A DNA stretch of 5,363 nt from NCBI GenBank assembly GCA_964407285.1, contig CAYOVG010000420.1, forward strand, positions 1 through 5,363, in the 5' to 3' direction. Below the pieces are notes generated by a model. That model saw only the letters and a program-made list of their open reading frames with translations. It did no database searches and had not been told where the DNA came from. Of the stretch, positions 4,369 to 5,363 are shown piece by piece. The translations under genes and the position numbers were made by a program. The stretch comes from CAYOVG01 sp964407285. Lineage in GTDB: Bacteria; Desulfobacterota; Syntrophobacteria; Syntrophobacterales; Syntrophobacteraceae. The number at the start of each line of letters is the position of its first letter. Position 1 is the stretch's first letter.

Positions 4369-5331
4369 ATGAATGCTCGTCCGCATCCGGTAGCGGGAGA
4401 GGACTACCCGCGCACATACCAGGAGTTTCTGGAATGGTTTGCCGATGAACCGGCATGCCGCCGCTATCTTGCACGTTGCCGTTGGCCGGATGGGTTTGAA
4501 TGCGTTCAGTGCGGCGGGAAAGCCGAACCATGGACCACTGGTCGGGGTTACCTTCATTGTCGGCAGTGCGGAAGCGAGGTCTCGGTAACGGCAGGCACGA
4601 TCTTTGATCATACACGGATGCCTTTGAGAACTTGGTTTGCCGCAATGTGGTTTGTGACCAGTCAGAAAGACGGCGCGAGTGCCTTGGAACTGAAACGCAT
4701 TTTTGGGTTGGGGAGTTATCAAACCGCTTGGACATGGTTGCATAAACTGAGGCACGCCATGGTTCGTCCTGGTCGTGATCAACTCTGGGGCCGCGTTGAA
4801 GTGGATGAGACCTATGTTGGCGGCAGGGACGTGGGCCGCAAACGAGGGCGTGGTAGCGAAAGGAAAGAGATCGTGGCTATCGCGATAGAAGTTCATTCGC
4901 CGAGGGGGTTCGGACGGGTGCGCATGCGCCGGATTCCTGACGTGTCCGGCGCCAGTCTTGTGCCTTTCGTTTGTGACGTTGTCGAAAAGGGCTCCGAGAT
5001 ATTGACCGATGGATGGGGTGGCTACAACGAATTGTCGAAGTGCGGTTACCGACATGAGAGGGTTGTTTTTTCGGATACTGGGGAACCAGCTCACGTCAGG
5101 ATGCCCGGCGTTCATCGTATTTCCGCGTTGCTTAAACGCTGGCTGCTGAGCACGCACCAAGGATCGGTGAGTGGAAAACATCTCGACTATTATCTCGATG
5201 AATATACGTTCCGTTTTAACCGTCGCACATCTCGATCACGAGGCATGCTATTCTATCGCCTTATCGAACAGGCTGTTATGACTGCCCCGTTGCCATATCG
5301 GCAGATCGTCCAAAGAAAACACAACCTATAG
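4369..5331 (+). CDS. IS1595-family transposase
   Basis: A 320-residue protein, full length for the family. The N-terminal part holds a zinc ribbon (Cys45/Cys48 and Cys64/Cys67 in FECVQCGG and LHCRQCGS), as in other IS1595 transposases. The catalytic part is of the ISXO2-like type: VEVDETYVGG with Asp146, LTDGWGGY with Asp214, and a C-terminal ISALLKRWLLSTHQGSV followed by HLDYYLDEYTFRFNRRTSRS, where Glu278 is the likely third acidic residue, then RGMLFYRLIEQA. It cuts and pastes the element at its terminal repeats. ATG 4369 has no Shine-Dalgarno sequence; the predicted promoter would give an almost leaderless transcript, which may keep expression low. The stop TAG (5329-5331) overlaps the first base of the right repeat. 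No frameshift or missing motif is seen, so it is probably functional. Confidence 0.93.
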   Translation: MNARPHPVAGEDYPRTYQEFLEWFADEPACRRYLARCRWPDGFECVQCGGKAEPWTTGRGYLHCRQCGSEVSVTAGTIFDHTRMPLRTWFAAMWFVTSQKDGASALELKRIFGLGSYQTAWTWLHKLRHAMVRPGRDQLWGRVEVDETYVGGRDVGRKRGRGSERKEIVAIAIEVHSPRGFGRVRMRRIPDVSGASLVPFVCDVVEKGSEILTDGWGGYNELSKCGYRHERVVFSDTGEPAHVRMPGVHRISALLKRWLLSTHQGSVSGKHLDYYLDEYTFRFNRRTSRSRGMLFYRLIEQAVMTAPLPYRQIVQRKHNL

Positions 5332-5363
5332 GGGGTACTTGCGTTAAGTGGATACCCCCTTTT
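5331..5363 (-). repeat. Right terminal inverted repeat of the IS1595-family element
   Basis: Reverse complement of 4316-4348 with two differences, running from GGGGGTACTT to GGATACCCCC plus TTTT. Its first base is the last base of the transposase stop codon. The window ends here, so the right flank and any target-site duplication are not visible. Confidence 0.9.

Larger units (their letters stand above)
4320..5359 (+). mobile_element. IS1595-family (ISXO2-like) insertion sequence, complete
   Basis: About 1040 bp, with one intact transposase gene between near-identical terminal inverted repeats that start GGGGGTATCCACTT. The match continues four bases outward (AAAA at the left, TTTT at the right), so the true tips could be 4316 and 5363. 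Members of this family usually make 8-bp target duplications; the window ends four bases after the right repeat, so this cannot be checked. Intact gene plus well-matched ends suggest a recently active copy. Confidence 0.88.

Noticed and set aside
1..5363. CRISPR arrays, tRNA or rRNA genes
   Set aside because: No regularly spaced direct repeats, no cloverleaf with a T-loop signature and no rRNA-like stretch were seen.

Overview
The window is a bacterial segment of moderately high GC content. It looks like an accessory or rearranged part of a chromosome: a broken defence-type gene, fragments of two kinds of retro/transposing element, a three-gene set on the minus strand, two copies of a dispersed repeat, and one intact insertion sequence. 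There is no rRNA, tRNA or universal marker gene, so taxonomy is weak. The dispersed repeat and the AcuA-like acetyltransferase remind me of Nitrospira-type (Nitrospirota) genomes. That is from memory, not a search.

Left part (91-1374, plus strand): one long reading frame encodes an N-terminal SIR2-type NAD-binding/hydrolase domain followed by a C-terminal TIR domain. A single in-frame amber codon at 649-651 splits it. Both domains keep their signature residues, so this is a recent pseudogene, a sequencing error or a recoded gene. SIR2 and TIR are the two NAD-handling modules of anti-phage systems such as Thoeris; here they share one chain.

1374-1786 is a graveyard of mobile elements. The 3' end of a group II intron lies on the minus strand: the C-terminus of its reverse transcriptase/maturase, then domain V and VI hairpins. 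Its 3' boundary falls on the stop codon of the SIR2-TIR frame. It abuts, back to back, a 5'-truncated REP-associated tyrosine transposase (RAYT) fragment on the plus strand, which ends in a strong imperfect hairpin that could be a REP-type substrate.

1878-3958 holds three minus-strand genes: a small FmdB-like zinc-ribbon protein, a GNAT acetyltransferase with a good sigma70-type promoter and ribosome binding site, and an AcuA-like GNAT acetyltransferase. AcuA acetylates acetyl-CoA synthetase in Bacillus, so the GNAT pair may act in protein lysine acetylation or acetate metabolism. A repeat of about 145-155 bp occurs twice in the same orientation, once between the two GNAT genes (2546-2690) and once upstream of the zinc-ribbon gene (4028-4181). 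About 460 bp between the GNAT promoter and the zinc-ribbon gene holds no convincing gene.

Right end (4320-5359): a complete IS1595-family (ISXO2-like) insertion sequence with near-perfect terminal inverted repeats, a promoter partly inside the left repeat, and an intact 320-residue transposase.
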